Positions 1-8,601 of a stretch of DNA of 64,000 bases are shown here, in pieces. Under the pieces are notes generated by a model. The model was not told where the DNA came from. It searched no databases and was given only the letters and a program-made list of their open reading frames with translations. Within the stretch, counting starts at the first letter, position 1, and every line of letters begins with the position of its first letter. Location: NCBI GenBank assembly GCA_036558005.1, contig DATBGO010000026.1, forward strand, positions 1-64,000. Direction: 5' to 3'. The translations under genes and the position numbers were made by a program. Source of the DNA: DATBGO01 sp036558005. Lineage in GTDB: Bacteria; Actinomycetota; Actinomycetes; Streptosporangiales; Streptosporangiaceae.

Positions 1-219
1 TGCCCGCAGGTGGCCCAGAAGCAGGCCGAGCAGGCCGGGCATGACCTTGGTGCGGAGCTTGACCTGCTGTGCACGCACGGCATCCTGCACCTGCTCGGCT
101 ACGACCACGCCGAGCCCGGCGAGCACGCGAAGATGTTCGGCCTGCAGGACCGGCTGCTGGCGTCCTGGCGGTCCGAGCGGGCGGGCACCGCGGGCGGGTT
201 CCAGGAATCAGGAGGGTGA
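1..219 (+). CDS. ybeY: Endoribonuclease YbeY (rRNA maturation factor), C-terminal part
   Basis: The reading frame is open from the first base of the window, so the N-terminus is missing. The visible 72 residues contain the family's metal-binding signature HGILHLLGYDH followed by a Glu and Met-containing helix, as in YbeY, a zinc-dependent single-strand RNase that acts in 16S rRNA 3'-end processing and ribosome quality control. It ends 7 bases before the CBS-domain gene and opens the conserved ybeY - CorC-like - era run of actinomycetes. The motif and the neighbours make the call secure. Confidence 0.93.
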   Translation, partial: CPQVAQKQAEQAGHDLGAELDLLCTHGILHLLGYDHAEPGEHAKMFGLQDRLLASWRSERAGTAGGFQESGG

Positions 220-226
220 GGGCCCG

Positions 227-1540
227 ATGGGCTGGCTGTTCGCGGCCGCGATAGCGCTCATCTTGCTGGCCGGATGGAGCGCCACCGCGTCGGACGCGCT
301 GCTGCGGGTGTCGCGGGCCGGGGCGAAGGAACTGGCCAGGGCGCCTGCCGCGGGCAAGACGCCGCTGCAGGCGGTGCTGGCCGAGGTGCCGCGCTACCTG
401 TCGGTGCTGCTGCTGACCGCGGTGGCGGCCCAGGTCTGCGCGGTGGTGCTGGTCGCGTTCGTGCTGCTGCACTGGATCGGCTCGGACTGGCGGGCGTTCC
501 TGGTCACCGCGGTGATCATGACGATCGTGCTGTACGTGGCCAGCGAGCTGGTACCGCGCGCCATCGGGCGGCGGCACCCGGTCGGGGTGGCCAGTTTCGC
601 GTCCGCGATGCTGGCGCCGGTGATCCGGCTGCTCGGCCCGCTGCCCGGCCTGCTGCTGGCGGCCGGCGGGCTGTTCGGCCGGCCGGGCCAGGGCCGGGAC
701 GGGCCGTCGGGCTCGGAGGAGGACCTGCGCGGGCTGGTCGACCTGCTGGAGCAGCGGCGGGTGATCCAGCCGGACGAGCGGGCCATGATCCACTCGGTGT
801 TCGAGCTCGGCGACACCATCGTCAGGGAAGTGATGGTGCCCAGGACCGACATGGTCTTCGTGGAGCGGGACAAGACCCTGCGCCAGGCGCTCTCGCTGGC
901 GTTGCGCAGCGGGTTCTCCAGGATCCCCGTGGTCGGCGAGAACCTGGACGACGTGGTCGGCATCGCCTACCTGAAGGACATCGTCACCCGCAGCCACGAG
1001 CACCGCGAAGGCGAGTCGGTGGAGAAGGTCGCCTCGATCATGCGGCCGGCCACCTTCGTGCCCGAGAGCAAGCCGATCGACGAGCTGCTCAGGGAGATGC
1101 AGGCGCGGCAGATCCACCTGGCGATCGTCATCGACGAGTACGGCGGCACCGCGGGCCTGGTCACCATCGAGGACATCCTGGAGGAGATCGTCGGCGAGAT
1201 CGCCGACGAGTACGACAAGGAGCAGCCGCCGGTGGAGTGGCTCGGCGAGGACCGGGCCCGGGTCATCGCCCGGCTGCCGGTGGAGGAGCTGGAAGAGCTG
1301 TTCGGGGTGTCCATCGAGGCCGAGGACGTGGAGACCGTCGGCGGGCTGCTCGCCCAGCAGCTGGGCAAGGTGCCGATATCCGGATCGGTGGCGACCGTGG
1401 CCGGGCTGCGGCTGACCGCGGAGAGCCTGGCCGGGCGGCGCAACCGGATCGGCACCGTGACCGTCGAGCGGACCAGGCCGCCCGCCGATGGCCCGGCGGG
1501 CAACGGGCAGGCCGGGGCGGCACTAGACTCTGCCGGGTGA
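227..1540 (+). CDS. CNNM/CorC-type CBS-domain membrane protein
   Basis: This is a 437-residue protein. Hydrophobic segments lie near residues 4-24, 48-78 and 88-112 (CNNM-type transmembrane domain). A paired CBS domain follows at about 190-330 with the typical VMVPRTDMV and IDEYGGTAGLVTIEDILEEI stretches, and then a CorC/HlyC transporter-associated domain at about 335-420. The family is annotated as hemolysin-like or as Mg2+/Co2+ efflux. The ATG at 227 follows ybeY closely with an upstream GGAGG; longer versions of the frame lie in ybeY. Its stop overlaps the next GTG start (GTGA), which indicates translational coupling. Confidence 0.92.
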   Translation: MGWLFAAAIALILLAGWSATASDALLRVSRAGAKELARAPAAGKTPLQAVLAEVPRYLSVLLLTAVAAQVCAVVLVAFVLLHWIGSDWRAFLVTAVIMTIVLYVASELVPRAIGRRHPVGVASFASAMLAPVIRLLGPLPGLLLAAGGLFGRPGQGRDGPSGSEEDLRGLVDLLEQRRVIQPDERAMIHSVFELGDTIVREVMVPRTDMVFVERDKTLRQALSLALRSGFSRIPVVGENLDDVVGIAYLKDIVTRSHEHREGESVEKVASIMRPATFVPESKPIDELLREMQARQIHLAIVIDEYGGTAGLVTIEDILEEIVGEIADEYDKEQPPVEWLGEDRARVIARLPVEELEELFGVSIEAEDVETVGGLLAQQLGKVPISGSVATVAGLRLTAESLAGRRNRIGTVTVERTRPPADGPAGNGQAGAALDSAG

Positions 1541-1881
1541 GCGAGGCCCAGCCAGGTCCGGAGGATCTCAAGATCATCGCGCTGGCGCGCGCGGCCCGGG
1601 CCCGGGTGGGGGCCGCCGAGGGCGCCGCGGTGCGGGACGAAACCGGCCGGACCTACGCGGCCGCCGCGGTCTCACTGCCCTCGCTGCGGCTGTCGGCGCT
1701 GCACCTGGCGGTGGCGATGGCGGTCTCCAGCGGCGCGGACAGCCTGGAGGCGGCGGCGCTGGTCAGCGACGGCGACGCGGCTGACCCGCGCGACCTGGCC
1801 GCGGTCCGGGACCTGGGCCCGGACGCGGCGGTGTTCCACGTGGCGCCTGATGGCACCCCGCGCGGCACGTTCCGGCCTTGA
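1537..1881 (+). CDS. Cytidine-deaminase-like protein lacking the catalytic zinc site
   Basis: The 114-residue protein lies between the CBS protein and Era, a position held by a cytidine-deaminase-like gene in many actinomycetes. The fold signature is recognisable (RDETGRTYAAAAVSLPSL, then a helix with AMAVSSGADSLEAAALV). The HAE/CAE proton-shuttle motif and the PCxxC zinc ligands are absent, and there is no Cys in the whole protein. It overlaps its upstream neighbour by 4 bases and era by 4 bases. I infer a non-catalytic, perhaps structural or ligand-sensing, role; deaminase activity is unlikely. Confidence 0.8.
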   Translation: MSEAQPGPEDLKIIALARAARARVGAAEGAAVRDETGRTYAAAAVSLPSLRLSALHLAVAMAVSSGADSLEAAALVSDGDAADPRDLAAVRDLGPDAAVFHVAPDGTPRGTFRP

Positions 1882-2789
1882 CCACCGCGCCGCCCGGCTT
1901 CGTCTCGGGATTCGCCTGCTTCGCCGGGCGGCCGAACGTCGGCAAGTCAACCCTGATGAACGCGCTCGTCGGGACCAAGGTCGCGATCACCAGCAGCAGG
2001 CCGCAGACCACCCGGCGGGCCATCCGCGGGATCGTGAACCGGCCCGGCGCGCAGCTGGTCGTCGTGGACACCCCCGGGCTGCACCGGCCGCGGACGCTGC
2101 TCGGCGAGCGGCTGGACAGCCTGGTCCGCGCGACCCTGGCCGAGGTGGACGTGATCGGGTTCTGCCTGCCCGCGGCCGAGCGGATCGGGCCCGGCGACAA
2201 GTACCTGGCCGCCGAGCTGGCCGCGATCAGCGCCGCCCCGGTGGTAGCGATCGTCACCAAGACCGACCGGGCGGCCAGGGAGCAGATCGCCGCGCAGCTG
2301 GCCGCGGTCAGCGAGCTCGGCGACTGGGCCGACGTGGTGCCGGTGTCGGCGGTGTCGGGTTTCCAGCTGGACGTGCTGGCCGGCGTGCTGGTGTCGCACC
2401 TGCCGCCGGGCCGCCCGCTGTACCCCGAGGGCGAGGAGACCGACGAGCCCGAGCAGCGGCTGGCCGCCGAGCTGATCCGGGAGGCGATCCTGGAGGGGGT
2501 GCGGGACGAGCTGCCGCACTCCATCGCGGTGGTGGTGGAGGAGATGGGGCCGCGGCCGGACCGCCCGGACCTGGTCGACGTGCACGCGGTCATGTACGTG
2601 GAGCGGCCCAGCCAGAAGGCGATCGTGATCGGGGCCAAGGGCGCCCGGCTCAAGGAGGTCGGCACCAGGGCCCGGGCCCAGATCGAGGCGCTGCTCGGCA
2701 CCAGGGTCTACCTGGACCTGCGGATCAAGATCGCGAAGGACTGGCAGCGGGACCCGAAACAGCTGCGCCGGCTGGGTTTCTACGACTGA
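1878..2789 (+). CDS. era: GTPase Era, 16S rRNA-binding ribosome assembly factor
   Basis: The 303-residue protein has the P-loop GRPNVGKST at residues 17-25, switch I SSRPQTTRR, DTPG for G3, and TKTD where many GTPases have NKxD. A C-terminal KH domain covers about 210-290, with the IGAKGARLKEVG loop and the terminal LRRLGFYD typical of Era. Era binds the 3' end of 16S rRNA and assists 30S maturation, functionally linked to ybeY upstream. Translation starts at TTG 1878, overlapping the previous stop (TTGA), so it is probably coupled. Confidence 0.97.
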   Translation: MTTAPPGFVSGFACFAGRPNVGKSTLMNALVGTKVAITSSRPQTTRRAIRGIVNRPGAQLVVVDTPGLHRPRTLLGERLDSLVRATLAEVDVIGFCLPAAERIGPGDKYLAAELAAISAAPVVAIVTKTDRAAREQIAAQLAAVSELGDWADVVPVSAVSGFQLDVLAGVLVSHLPPGRPLYPEGEETDEPEQRLAAELIREAILEGVRDELPHSIAVVVEEMGPRPDRPDLVDVHAVMYVERPSQKAIVIGAKGARLKEVGTRARAQIEALLGTRVYLDLRIKIAKDWQRDPKQLRRLGFYD

Positions 2790-2981
2790 CCAGCAGGGAT
2801 GGTCCAGGCCGCGGCTGGTGGTTCCGGCCACGGCGAGCGGTTACGAGCCAGCCGCCGGAATTACCATGCTTTGGCAAAGTTATGCCCGGCTTTCCTATTA
2901 ACCAGGCCGCCTCATGTGATGATTTGCTTGCCCAGTGTTGCCCTAGCGCGGCCTCGGCGCAGCGGCCGGAGGGGAGTCTGG

Positions 2982-3611
2982 TTGGGCTTCATCCTCGGAG
3001 ACCGGCATTTCTTCCGGACCAGGGGCCGGGGCAGCTGCCACTGCGAGCGCTGCGGCGGGGACCGCCACTACCGCAGTGTCTCCGGCCGCCGCTGGCTCAC
3101 CGTGCTGATGGTGCCCGTGCTGCCGCTGGAGCGAACCGTCGATCACCTGCAGTGCACCGTCTGCGGCACCCGGTACCGGCTGGATCTGCTCGCGCTGCCG
3201 ACCGTGGCGCAGATGCAGGCGGCACTGCCGGCCGGGACGCACGCCGCGGCGGTCGCCATGTTGCGGGCCGGCGACCCTGGCTGCGAGCCGGCCCGGCACC
3301 GTGCGGTCGAGACGATCAGGGCCGCCGGGCTGGCCGGGTACGACGACGCGGCGCTGGAAGCCGACCTGGCCCGGCAGGCCAGGCCGCCGGCGCAGGAACT
3401 CGCCAGGGCGCTGAACAAGCTGGCCACCCAGCTGATCGACCAGGCCAGGTCCTGGTTCCTGGCGGACGTGGTGCGGATCGGGCTGGCCGGCGGCGGGCCG
3501 CTGACCCAGCAGCAGCGCACCGCCGCGCTGCAGATCGGCACGCAACTGGGCATCGGCGCGGCCAGGGCGCGGGCGGTGATCGAGCTGACCGAGCAAGCTA
3601 GGTCAGAATAG
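2982..3611 (+). CDS. Zinc-ribbon protein with TerB-like C-terminal domain
   Basis: I chose the TTG at 2982 because GGAGGGGAG lies just upstream; the frame is open further up but has no comparable ribosome site. The 209-residue product starts with GFILGDRHFF, then a zinc ribbon built from CxxC pairs at residues 21/24 and 58/61 around a hydrophobic strand (LMVPVLPLE). A helical region at about 110-205 (DQARSWFLADVVRIG, LGIGAARARAVIEL) resembles a tellurite-resistance TerB-like helical bundle. The function is unknown. It sits between era and recO, ending 4 bases before recO. Confidence 0.72.
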   Translation: MGFILGDRHFFRTRGRGSCHCERCGGDRHYRSVSGRRWLTVLMVPVLPLERTVDHLQCTVCGTRYRLDLLALPTVAQMQAALPAGTHAAAVAMLRAGDPGCEPARHRAVETIRAAGLAGYDDAALEADLARQARPPAQELARALNKLATQLIDQARSWFLADVVRIGLAGGGPLTQQQRTAALQIGTQLGIGAARARAVIELTEQARSE

Positions 3612-3615
3612 ATGG

Positions 3616-4380
3616 GTGAGCAGCTACCGGGATGACGGCATTGTGCTGCGCACCCAGAAACTCGGCGAGGCCGACCGGATCATCAGCCTGCTGACCCGCC
3701 GGACCGGCCGGGTCCGCGCGGTAGCCAAGGGAGTGCGCCGCACCAAGTCGCGGTTCGGCGGGCGGCTCGAGCCGTTCACTCACGTCGACCTGCAGCTGCA
3801 CACCGGCAGGTCGCTGGACGTGATCACCGAGGCGCAGACGCTGCGGCCCTACGGCGAGCCGCTGGCCACCGACTACCCGCGCTACACCACCGGGACCGCG
3901 ATGCTGGAAACCGCCGAGAAGCTGACCCCGGTCGAGAAGGAGCCCGCCATCCGGCAGTTCCTGCTGCTCGTCGGCGGCCTGCGGGCACTGGGCGAGGCCG
4001 CCCACGACCCGCGGCTGGTGCTGGATGCCTACTTCCTCCGCTCGCTCGCGGTGGCCGGCTACGCGCCCGCGCTGGATGAGTGCGCGGTGTGCGGCACCAG
4101 GGCGCCCGACCCCGGCGACCCGGGCGCCCGGCCTGGCCTGCTGCGCGCGTTCGCGGTCGGGGCCGGCGGCCTGGTCTGCCGGAACTGCCAGGTGCCCGGC
4201 GCGGCCACCCCGTCGGCGGCGACCGTCGGCCTGATGAGCGCGCTGCTGCGGGGCGACTGGGGGTACGCCGACGCCAGCGAGCGCAGGCACCAGGTCGAGT
4301 GCAGCGGCCTGGTCGCCGCCTACCTGCAGTGGCACCTGGAGCACTCGATCCGCTCGCTGCGGCACGTGGAGCACGCGTGA
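3616..4380 (+). CDS. recO: DNA repair protein RecO
   Basis: This is a 254-residue RecO with the N-terminal OB-fold (YRDDGIVLRTQKLGEADRI) and the helical C-terminal domain. Zinc-finger cysteines sit at about residues 156/159 (CAVC) and 188/191 (CRNC). RecO binds ssDNA and SSB and works with RecR to load RecA during gap repair. The GTG start lies 4 bases after the previous stop. The stop overlaps the uppS GTG (GTGA), so the two are translationally coupled, as is common in actinomycetes. Confidence 0.96.
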   Translation: MSSYRDDGIVLRTQKLGEADRIISLLTRRTGRVRAVAKGVRRTKSRFGGRLEPFTHVDLQLHTGRSLDVITEAQTLRPYGEPLATDYPRYTTGTAMLETAEKLTPVEKEPAIRQFLLLVGGLRALGEAAHDPRLVLDAYFLRSLAVAGYAPALDECAVCGTRAPDPGDPGARPGLLRAFAVGAGGLVCRNCQVPGAATPSAATVGLMSALLRGDWGYADASERRHQVECSGLVAAYLQWHLEHSIRSLRHVEHA

Positions 4381-5162
4381 GCAGCCGCCGGGTCCGCCCG
4401 CCCGACCCGCACGCCGGCGGCGCCAGGCCGCCGCCGATCCCGGCCGAGTTCCTGCCCCGGCACGTCGCCCTGGTCATGGACGGCAACGGCCGCTGGGCCA
4501 AGCAGCGCGGCCTGCCCAGGACCGAGGGGCACAAGCGCGGCGAGCACTCGCTGTTCGACGTCATCATGGGCGCGATCGAGCTGGGCATCCCGTACCTGTC
4601 GGCGTACGCGTTCTCCACCGAGAACTGGCGGCGCTCGCCGGACGAGGTCCGGTTCCTGATGGGCTTCAACCGGGACGTCATCCGGCGGCGGCGCGACCAG
4701 CTGAACGAGATGGGCGTGCGGGTCCGCTGGGCCGGACGACGGCCCCGGCTGTGGCGTAGCGTTATCGCCGAACTTGAGGACGCCGAGCAGCTGACGGCCG
4801 GCAACTCGGTCCTGACCCTGCAGTTCTGCGTCAACTACGGCGGCCGGGCGGAGATCGCCGATGCCGCGGCGGCGATCGCCGCGGACGTGGCGGCGGGCAA
4901 GCTGCGCGCCGACAAGGTGGACGAGAAGGTGTTCGCCCGGTACCTGGACGAGCCCGGCATTCCCGACGTGGACCTGTTCGTCCGCTCCTCCGGCGAGCAG
5001 CGGACCTCGAACTTCCTGCTCTGGCAGTCCGCCTACGCCGAGCTGGTGTTCCTCGACACGCTGTTCCCCGACTTCGACCGGCGCCACCTCTGGCACGCCT
5101 GCGAGATCTACGCCAGCAGGGACCGCAGGTACGGCGGCGCGGAGCCGAACCCGGTCCGCTGA
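4377..5162 (+). CDS. uppS: Isoprenyl (undecaprenyl/decaprenyl-type) diphosphate synthase
   Basis: The 261-residue cis-prenyltransferase carries the catalytic Asp of VMDGNGRWAKQRG at residue 35, FSTENWRRS, and the C-terminal substrate motif RSSGEQRTSNFLLWQ. It condenses isopentenyl diphosphate units into the cis-polyprenyl diphosphate that carries peptidoglycan and wall-glycan precursors at the membrane. The GTG start overlaps the recO stop. Chain length and all-cis versus Z,E preference cannot be read from the sequence. Confidence 0.95.
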   Translation: MSSRRVRPPDPHAGGARPPPIPAEFLPRHVALVMDGNGRWAKQRGLPRTEGHKRGEHSLFDVIMGAIELGIPYLSAYAFSTENWRRSPDEVRFLMGFNRDVIRRRRDQLNEMGVRVRWAGRRPRLWRSVIAELEDAEQLTAGNSVLTLQFCVNYGGRAEIADAAAAIAADVAAGKLRADKVDEKVFARYLDEPGIPDVDLFVRSSGEQRTSNFLLWQSAYAELVFLDTLFPDFDRRHLWHACEIYASRDRRYGGAEPNPVR

Positions 5163-5178
5163 CCGGCCGGCGGCGGCG

Positions 5179-5589
5179 CTACCTGGTGGCCTGCCAGCCG
5201 GCCAGCGCGAGCACGCAGGCGATCGCCAGCACGCGGGTCGCCTTCCCCTGGCTGCCCAGGGCCGGCCAGGACACGAACGCCAGCCAGGCCAGCACCGCCG
5301 CCATCGCGCACAGCGCCACCGCCCCGGCCGGGCCCCGCATCGCCAGCCCGGCGATCAGCAGCGCGACGGCCAGCACCGGCGGCAGCCACACCGGCAGCTG
5401 GTAGAGCAGCGCCAGCGGCCTGGCGCTGGCCTGCTCGACCGACCGGCGGGCCGGCGACGCGTCCGGGGTGTACAGCGCCTGGCCGCGCGGCAGCGGCCGC
5501 CTGCCCCGCCCGCCGCGGCCCGGCTGGCGCCCCGGCCTGGCTTGCTGCTGCCGGGGCTGCCGGGACTGCCCGGGCCGCTTGCTGGTCAC
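5179..5589 (-). CDS. Small membrane protein, DUF6703-like
   Basis: The 136-residue protein has a Pro/Arg/Gln-rich basic N-terminus of about 40 residues, then an amphipathic stretch (ARPLALLYQLPVWLPPVL). Three hydrophobic segments follow at about 65-82, 86-104 and 115-132. It is convergent with uppS and 16 bases from it, the place where actinomycetes often carry a DUF6703-type membrane protein. The GTG start follows GGAAGGA at good spacing. The family assignment is from memory of context and shape; the function is unknown. Confidence 0.7.
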   Translation of the reverse strand: MTSKRPGQSRQPRQQQARPGRQPGRGGRGRRPLPRGQALYTPDASPARRSVEQASARPLALLYQLPVWLPPVLAVALLIAGLAMRGPAGAVALCAMAAVLAWLAFVSWPALGSQGKATRVLAIACVLALAGWQATR

Positions 5590-5799
5590 ATCCGGTCCTT
5601 CCTGGGGTCGCGCCGGGGAGCGCGGTGCGCTCCTGCTGGCAAAGATACGGCCTGCAAGCCGGGGCCCGCGCGGCCGCGGCGATCATCATGGCGGCGGCCA
5701 GGGCCGGGGCACCGCTAAGCTTGAAAGTCACACGCGGCCCGTCAACCGGGTTCGAGCGCGCGCGCAACGCCGCCGACCGCCAGCCGGATGGAGATTTCG

Positions 5800-7188
5800 A
5801 TGGCACGACGCACCGATCGCATGGATGTCCTGGTCAGCCTCTGCAAGCGGCGGGGGATCGTGTACCCGTCCAGCGAGATCTACGGCGGCCTGCGCGCGTC
5901 CTGGGACTACGGGCCGCTCGGCGTGGAGATCAAGAACAACGTCAAGCGGCAGTGGTGGCGCGCGGTGGTGCACGAGCGCGACGACGTCGTCGGGCTGGAC
6001 TCCAGCGTGATCCTCGCGACCGAGGTCTGGCAGGCCAGCGGGCACGTGACCGAGTTCGTCGACCCGCTGACCGAGTGCCTGTCCTGCCACCGCCGGTTCC
6101 GCGCCGACCACCTGGTCGAGGCGTACGAGGAGAAGCACGGGCACGCGCCGGAGGGCGAGCTGAGCCAGATCGCCTGCCCGCACTGCGGCACCAAGGGCGC
6201 GTTCACCCCGCCGCGGATGTTCAACGGCCTGCTGCGCACCTACCTGGGCGCGACCGAGGACGAGTCCGGGCTGGCCTACCTGCGCCCGGAGACCGCGCAG
6301 GGGATCTTCATCAACTACCGCAACGTGCTTCAGTCGGCCAGGAAGAAGGTGCCGTTCGGGATCGGCCAGATCGGCAAGTCGTTCCGCAACGAGATCACCC
6401 CGGGGAACTTCATCTTCCGCACCCGCGAGTTCGAGCAGATGGAGATGGAGTTCTTCGTCCGGCCCGGCACCGACGAGGACTGGCACGAGCGGTGGATCGA
6501 GCTGCGCGAGAACTGGTACCTCGACCTCGGGCTGGCCAAGGACAACATGCGCCGGTACGAGCACCCGGCGGACAAGCGCTCGCACTACTCCAAGCGCACC
6601 GTCGACATCGAGTACCGGTTCGAGTTCGCCGGCTCGGAATGGGGCGAGCTGGAGGGCATCGCCAACCGGACCGACTTCGACCTGACCGCGCACAGCAAGG
6701 CGTCCGGGCAGGACATGTCCTACCTGGACGCGGAGTCGGGCGAGCGGTTCGTCCCGTACGCGATCGAGCCGGCCGCCGGGGTGGACCGGGCGATGCTGGC
6801 GTTCCTGCTCGACGCCTATACCGAGGACGAGGCGCCCGACGCCAAGGGCAACATGGAGAAGCGGACCGTGCTGCGGCTGCACCACCGGATCGCCCCGGTC
6901 AAGGTGGCGGTGCTGCCGCTATCGCGCAACGCCGACCTGTCGCCGAAGGCCAGGGACGTCGCCGGGGAACTGCGCAGGCACTGGAACGCCGACTTCGACG
7001 ACGCCAGCGCGATCGGCCGCCGCTACCGGCGGCAGGACGAGATCGGCACCCCGTACTGCGTGACCGTCGACTTCGACACGCTGACTGACCAGGCAGTTAC
7101 CGTTCGCGAGCGGGACTCGATGCGGCAGGAGCGGGTCAGCATCGACCGGCTGACTGAGTACCTGGCTGAACGCCTAACCGGGTGCTGA
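5800..7188 (+). CDS. glyS: Glycine--tRNA ligase (class II, homodimeric type)
   Basis: The 462-residue enzyme starts at ATG 5800, preceded by GGATGGAG at 6-base spacing; the in-frame ATG at 5788 is part of that site. The N-terminal SEIYGGLRASWDYGPLG is the class II motif 1 region. Two CxxC pairs (CLSCHRRF and CPHCGTKG) form the zinc insertion. Class II core motifs appear in YLRPETAQGIF, FRNEITPGNF and REFEQMEMEFF, and the C-terminal anticodon-binding domain begins near residue 365 (APVKVAVLPL). It charges tRNA-Gly. Its end overlaps the convergent oxidoreductase by 15 bases. Confidence 0.97.
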   Translation: MARRTDRMDVLVSLCKRRGIVYPSSEIYGGLRASWDYGPLGVEIKNNVKRQWWRAVVHERDDVVGLDSSVILATEVWQASGHVTEFVDPLTECLSCHRRFRADHLVEAYEEKHGHAPEGELSQIACPHCGTKGAFTPPRMFNGLLRTYLGATEDESGLAYLRPETAQGIFINYRNVLQSARKKVPFGIGQIGKSFRNEITPGNFIFRTREFEQMEMEFFVRPGTDEDWHERWIELRENWYLDLGLAKDNMRRYEHPADKRSHYSKRTVDIEYRFEFAGSEWGELEGIANRTDFDLTAHSKASGQDMSYLDAESGERFVPYAIEPAAGVDRAMLAFLLDAYTEDEAPDAKGNMEKRTVLRLHHRIAPVKVAVLPLSRNADLSPKARDVAGELRRHWNADFDDASAIGRRYRRQDEIGTPYCVTVDFDTLTDQAVTVRERDSMRQERVSIDRLTEYLAERLTGC

Positions 7189-8076
7189 CCAGCCGGCGCT
7201 GGCCGGTCCCGTCCCCCGCGCGCCGTCCTGGCCCGAGTCGATGAGCGCCGAGATCACCGCGTCCAGCGGCTGGCCGGCCGGCTGGCCGGGGGAGCGGCGG
7301 AACACCTCCGCGGCCGCCTGGTGGAAGCCGTCGGGCAGGCCGGCGGCCGCCATGCTGGCGGCGACCTCCTCCATCTCAGCCACCCACCGCCAGCCCTTGA
7401 CCGTCGCCGACCTGGCGGCGGCCGCGGACCGGTCGGCCAGCGCGGGCTGGGACAGCGCCCACTCGCTGACCAGCGCCTGCTCGACCCCTTCGGCGCTAGC
7501 CAGGGCCCGCGCGGTCAGCAGCAGCGCGGCGCTGCCCTTGGTCCAGGCGGCATAGGCCATCTTGACCGCCGAGGCGGCGGTGAGCCCGCCGGCCAGCACC
7601 CTGGTCTCCAGCGGCGTGCCGCCGAACAGTTCGCTCACCTCGGCGGCCCTGGGACCGGACAGGTACAGCCGGGTGTGACCGGCCTGGGCGGGCGGCGGCC
7701 CGATGATGCCGCCGTCGACGTAGCTGCCGCCGCCGTCCTCGATCATCCTGGCGGCCTCGCGGGCGGTGGCGGGCGCGATCGCGTTCGCGTCGACGAAGAT
7801 CCCGCCGAACCCCTGCACCGCCCAGGCCATGTCCAGCGCCGCGTGCGGCGGGCAGACGGACAGGATCAGCTCGGCCTGGTCGGCGACCTCGGTGGCGGTG
7901 CCCGCGTCCTCCAGCCGGGCCGCCCGGGCCCTGGCCGCGGTGTCCGGTCCCCGGCCGTCAGAGGCCCAGAGCACCGTGTGCCCCGCCTGCGTCAGGCACC
8001 GCCCGACCATGGCGCCCATCTCCCCGGGGTGCAGGAGCCCGATCACGCGGGCCGCTGGCAGCTGCATGCCAGACAT
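7174..8076 (-). CDS. NAD(P)-dependent oxidoreductase of the 6-phosphogluconate/beta-hydroxyacid dehydrogenase family
   Basis: The 300-residue protein opens with a Rossmann fold (VIGLLHPGEMGAMVG), followed by ILSVCPPHAALDMAW and IFVDANAIAPATAREAARM. It has an all-helical C-terminal domain (VKMAYAAWTKGSAALLL) of the type called DUF1932. This architecture fits small dehydrogenases or imine-reductase relatives; the substrate is unknown. No Shine-Dalgarno sequence is visible before the ATG, and the ATG at 8067 is an alternative start. It converges on glyS with a short overlap. Confidence 0.82.
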   Translation of the reverse strand: MSGMQLPAARVIGLLHPGEMGAMVGRCLTQAGHTVLWASDGRGPDTAARARAARLEDAGTATEVADQAELILSVCPPHAALDMAWAVQGFGGIFVDANAIAPATAREAARMIEDGGGSYVDGGIIGPPPAQAGHTRLYLSGPRAAEVSELFGGTPLETRVLAGGLTAASAVKMAYAAWTKGSAALLLTARALASAEGVEQALVSEWALSQPALADRSAAAARSATVKGWRWVAEMEEVAASMAAAGLPDGFHQAAAEVFRRSPGQPAGQPLDAVISALIDSGQDGARGTGPASAGWSAPG

Positions 8077-8108
8077 TGTCGCAGGCTGGGTGCCCGCAGG
8101 AGGTTACC

Positions 8109-8342
8109 TCACATGTCGGGGAGCCAGCTGTAAGCCGTCAGGCCGGCAAAGGCGGTTTCCTGCTGGGCGGTCGCGCTCAGCCAGGGCAGCCGCCGCACGA
8201 CCTGGCCGTCGCGGATCAGGATGACCCGCACGATGTCGGCCGCCTTGCCAGGGTGCCGGGCCGGCCGGCGCAGCCAGCAGGTGAACAGCATCTCCTGGCC
8301 GGTCCGGCTGATCCACATGGGGTAGTTGCAGCCGGCGTTCAC
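8109..8342 (-). CDS. Possible small hypothetical protein (77 residues)
   Basis: The frame reads MNAGCNYPMWISRTGQEM and ends TAYSWLPDM, with strong G/C bias at third positions and a protein-like mix of aromatic and charged residues. The open frame begins only a few codons upstream, after an in-frame stop, so it is either a short GTG-started gene or the tail of a decayed longer one. No family is recognised and no good ribosome site is seen. It lies just upstream of and codirectional with the oxidoreductase gene. Confidence 0.38.
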   Translation of the reverse strand: MNAGCNYPMWISRTGQEMLFTCWLRRPARHPGKAADIVRVILIRDGQVVRRLPWLSATAQQETAFAGLTAYSWLPDM

Positions 8343-8601
8343 CCCGTCCGGGCTGTGCGCGCCCGGGATCGCGCGTCAGTGGCCCTGCCGCACGGATCCG
8401 GGATGCTGTCGCGGCGACCAGCTGTCAGCAGGTCGCCGCCGCTGACGCAGTCGGGGGAGTTCGCGGTCACTTTTCAGAGACGCCGTCCGGGCCGGTTAGT
8501 TGCTTCACTCGCTGAGATCGGGGGCGCACGGTCGGATATCTGAGGATAATTCCTGCTGGGGCCGCATCGCTCAGGTCCGTCCGCGCTCGCTGGGAGCAGG
8601 A

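Noticed and set aside
41..226. N-terminal extension of the CBS-domain protein
   Set aside because: It lies entirely in the ybeY gene in another frame and is Cys/Arg/Thr-rich. The ATG at 227 has a ribosome site and begins the first membrane helix.
8100..8110. Palindrome GAGGTTACCTC before the NAD(P) oxidoreductase gene
   Set aside because: The arms are only 5 bases and overlap the end of a doubtful ORF; similar short symmetric strings are common by chance.
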